Below, piece after piece: positions 63,209 through 64,000 of a stretch of DNA of 64,000 bases (within the stretch, counting starts at the first letter, position 1; each line of letters opens with the position of its first letter). The notes beneath the pieces are model-generated. The model searched no databases. It was not told where the DNA came from and saw nothing but the letters and a program-made list of their open reading frames with translations. Location: NCBI GenBank assembly GCA_964574985.1, contig CAZNPH010000003.1:157455-221454 (forward strand), in the 5' to 3' direction. This stretch comes from CAZNPH01 sp964574985. GTDB lineage: Bacteria > Bacteroidota > Bacteroidia > Bacteroidales > SM23-62. The position numbers were made by a program, and so were the translations under genes.

Positions 63209-63925
63209 TTATTGTTTATTCACCGGCAAATACAATGGATTTCTCTCGTTGAATTTTCTAATATAAAGAAATTTCAGCTGTTTTTTCTTTCTTTTTCTCA
63301 ACGCGCTGTATTCATCATGCAGTTCGGGATCCTTCATCAGCAGAACCGTGAGACTTTCATAATCATATTCCAGCAATTTGCCTGTCTCAAAGTCAAGAAT
63401 ATATTGGTTCATCTCGGAACTGGCGTAGGTTGCAGGACCTCTTCCATATCTGTAATAATAGTAATTGGTGTATGGATAGCCGTAGTAGGGATCATAATAA
63501 CGATTCTGGTATACCGTTTCCGTTGCAACAAAATGGCATATGCTGCCCACGATGGTAATTCTAAAGAAACCATCGTCCATTTGAATGTATAATATACCGT
63601 TTCTTGAATATCCCCAGATCCGGTCGGTTCTGATCTCATTTTTCGTACCCAACATATCAAAATATGCGATGAACTTGTTATCCAGAACCTTATCAAAAAA
63701 ATCAGGATCGTCGTAACGCACATTGGTCAGGATCCTGGATTTGGGGAGCGGATCATTGTTCTTGACCTGTTCGAAATTGAGGAATATCCCCTCATTGAAT
63801 TTAAATTCCGGTGTATATTTTACCATGGCCGTTGAATCGGTCTGCGCGTGAATACCTGCAAAAAATCCGCACATGAACAGCCAGCAAATCAAACCAACCA
63901 GTTGATAAAAAGATTTTTTCTGCAT
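63209..63925 (-). CDS. Secreted protein with a tyrosine-rich loop, function unknown
   Basis: 238 aa. Signal peptide (hydrophobic 8-25, cut near IHAQ), then a beta-rich region and an unusual tyrosine-rich stretch (about 145-172; YYDPYYGYP, NYYYYRYG), ending in a basic KRKKKQ segment. No known family recognised. Upstream 75 bp hold no clear -7 box. Encoded before the other secreted protein and hisS, with repeat copy D between. Confidence 0.7.
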   Translation of the reverse strand: MQKKSFYQLVGLICWLFMCGFFAGIHAQTDSTAMVKYTPEFKFNEGIFLNFEQVKNNDPLPKSRILTNVRYDDPDFFDKVLDNKFIAYFDMLGTKNEIRTDRIWGYSRNGILYIQMDDGFFRITIVGSICHFVATETVYQNRYYDPYYGYPYTNYYYYRYGRGPATYASSEMNQYILDFETGKLLEYDYESLTVLLMKDPELHDEYSALRKRKKKQLKFLYIRKFNERNPLYLPVNKQ

Positions 63926-64000
63926 AAATCCAAATTCTTTTTTTCCTTTAGTATCTTATCAATAATGTTCTTGTATCTTTTGGCAAAAGTTTAATAATTC

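Noticed and set aside
1..64000. tRNA, rRNA, CRISPR arrays, insertion sequences, prophage, riboswitches
   Set aside because: Reading both strands I found no cloverleaf-like tRNA, no rRNA segment, no regularly spaced repeats, no transposase or integrase motif and no recognisable riboswitch core. A covariance-model scan would be needed to exclude small RNAs.

Overview
This 64 kb window is chromosomal DNA of a Bacteroidota bacterium, probably class Bacteroidia. Four things point there: lineage-restricted families (tandem DUF6089 barrels, DUF3078, DUF4924, GldD/GldE, PorP/SprF); type IX secretion (T9SS) sorting domains of both types; promoters with the Bacteroidetes -7 box TAnnTTTG; and an almost complete absence of Shine-Dalgarno sequences. 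Ferredoxin-linked 2-oxoacid metabolism suggests an anaerobic or low-oxygen life. Gene density is high, overlaps of the ATGA, TGATG and TAATG kind are common, and I saw no tRNA, rRNA, CRISPR array, transposase, integrase or prophage. No gene-free stretch exceeds 300 bases apart from the region of the decayed mutY.

Region 1 (1-8.2 kb, minus strand): korA-korB (2-oxoacid:ferredoxin oxidoreductase) followed by two large paralogous receiver plus PEP/pyruvate-binding proteins; the second runs off the left edge. A perfect 10-bp-arm dyad lies in front of korA. Region 2 (8.2-16.5 kb, minus): an envelope operon, CBS protein-nadK-DUF6089-DUF6089-uppS-bamA-ompH-ompH-murI. Region 3 (16.5-24.7 kb, plus): pdxJ, an alpha/beta hydrolase, manA, engB, a lipoprotein sulfatase, prs, rplY (L25), pth, an S4 RNA-binding protein and DUF4924. 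Region 4 (24.7-29.7 kb): DUF3078 protein, acyltransferase, SDR, double-VOC protein and nitroreductase. Region 5 (29.8-35.2 kb): an ECF sigma factor overlapping a membrane-anchored PKD protein that ends in a type B T9SS domain, then PorP/SprF, a Skp-like protein and a glycosyltransferase; a convergent FtsB-like gene follows.

Region 6 (35.3-44.8 kb): pruA, an OlsF-like fused acyltransferase, lnt, dsbD, RNase G/E, a 30-residue AURKAIP1/COX24-type ribosomal protein with a strong Shine-Dalgarno, and HU. Region 7 (44.8-49.1 kb, plus): the gliding/T9SS locus with a decayed mutY, then ssb, gldE, gldD, a phosphopantetheinyl transferase and a GGGP-synthase-family protein. Region 8 (49.1-64 kb): an alkaline-phosphatase-fold protein lacking several metal ligands, a T9SS-exported M14 carboxypeptidase, ychF, transketolase, a VWA protein, a second ECF sigma cluster with a CpxP-like sensor, an apparently exported isoaspartate methyltransferase, a lipoprotein, hisS and two secreted proteins of unknown function.

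Much of the window serves envelope building and the T9SS: barrel assembly (BamA, three Skp-like proteins), lipoprotein maturation (Lnt), undecaprenyl carrier (UppS), D-glutamate (MurI), periplasmic redox (DsbD), T9SS parts (GldD, GldE, PorP/SprF) and T9SS cargo. The most noteworthy items are the sigma/PKD/T9SS-domain module, the kor-linked receiver/PEP-binding tandem, a four-copy structured intergenic repeat, the eroded mutY, the Shine-Dalgarno-led micro-gene and the apparent pseudo-phosphatase.
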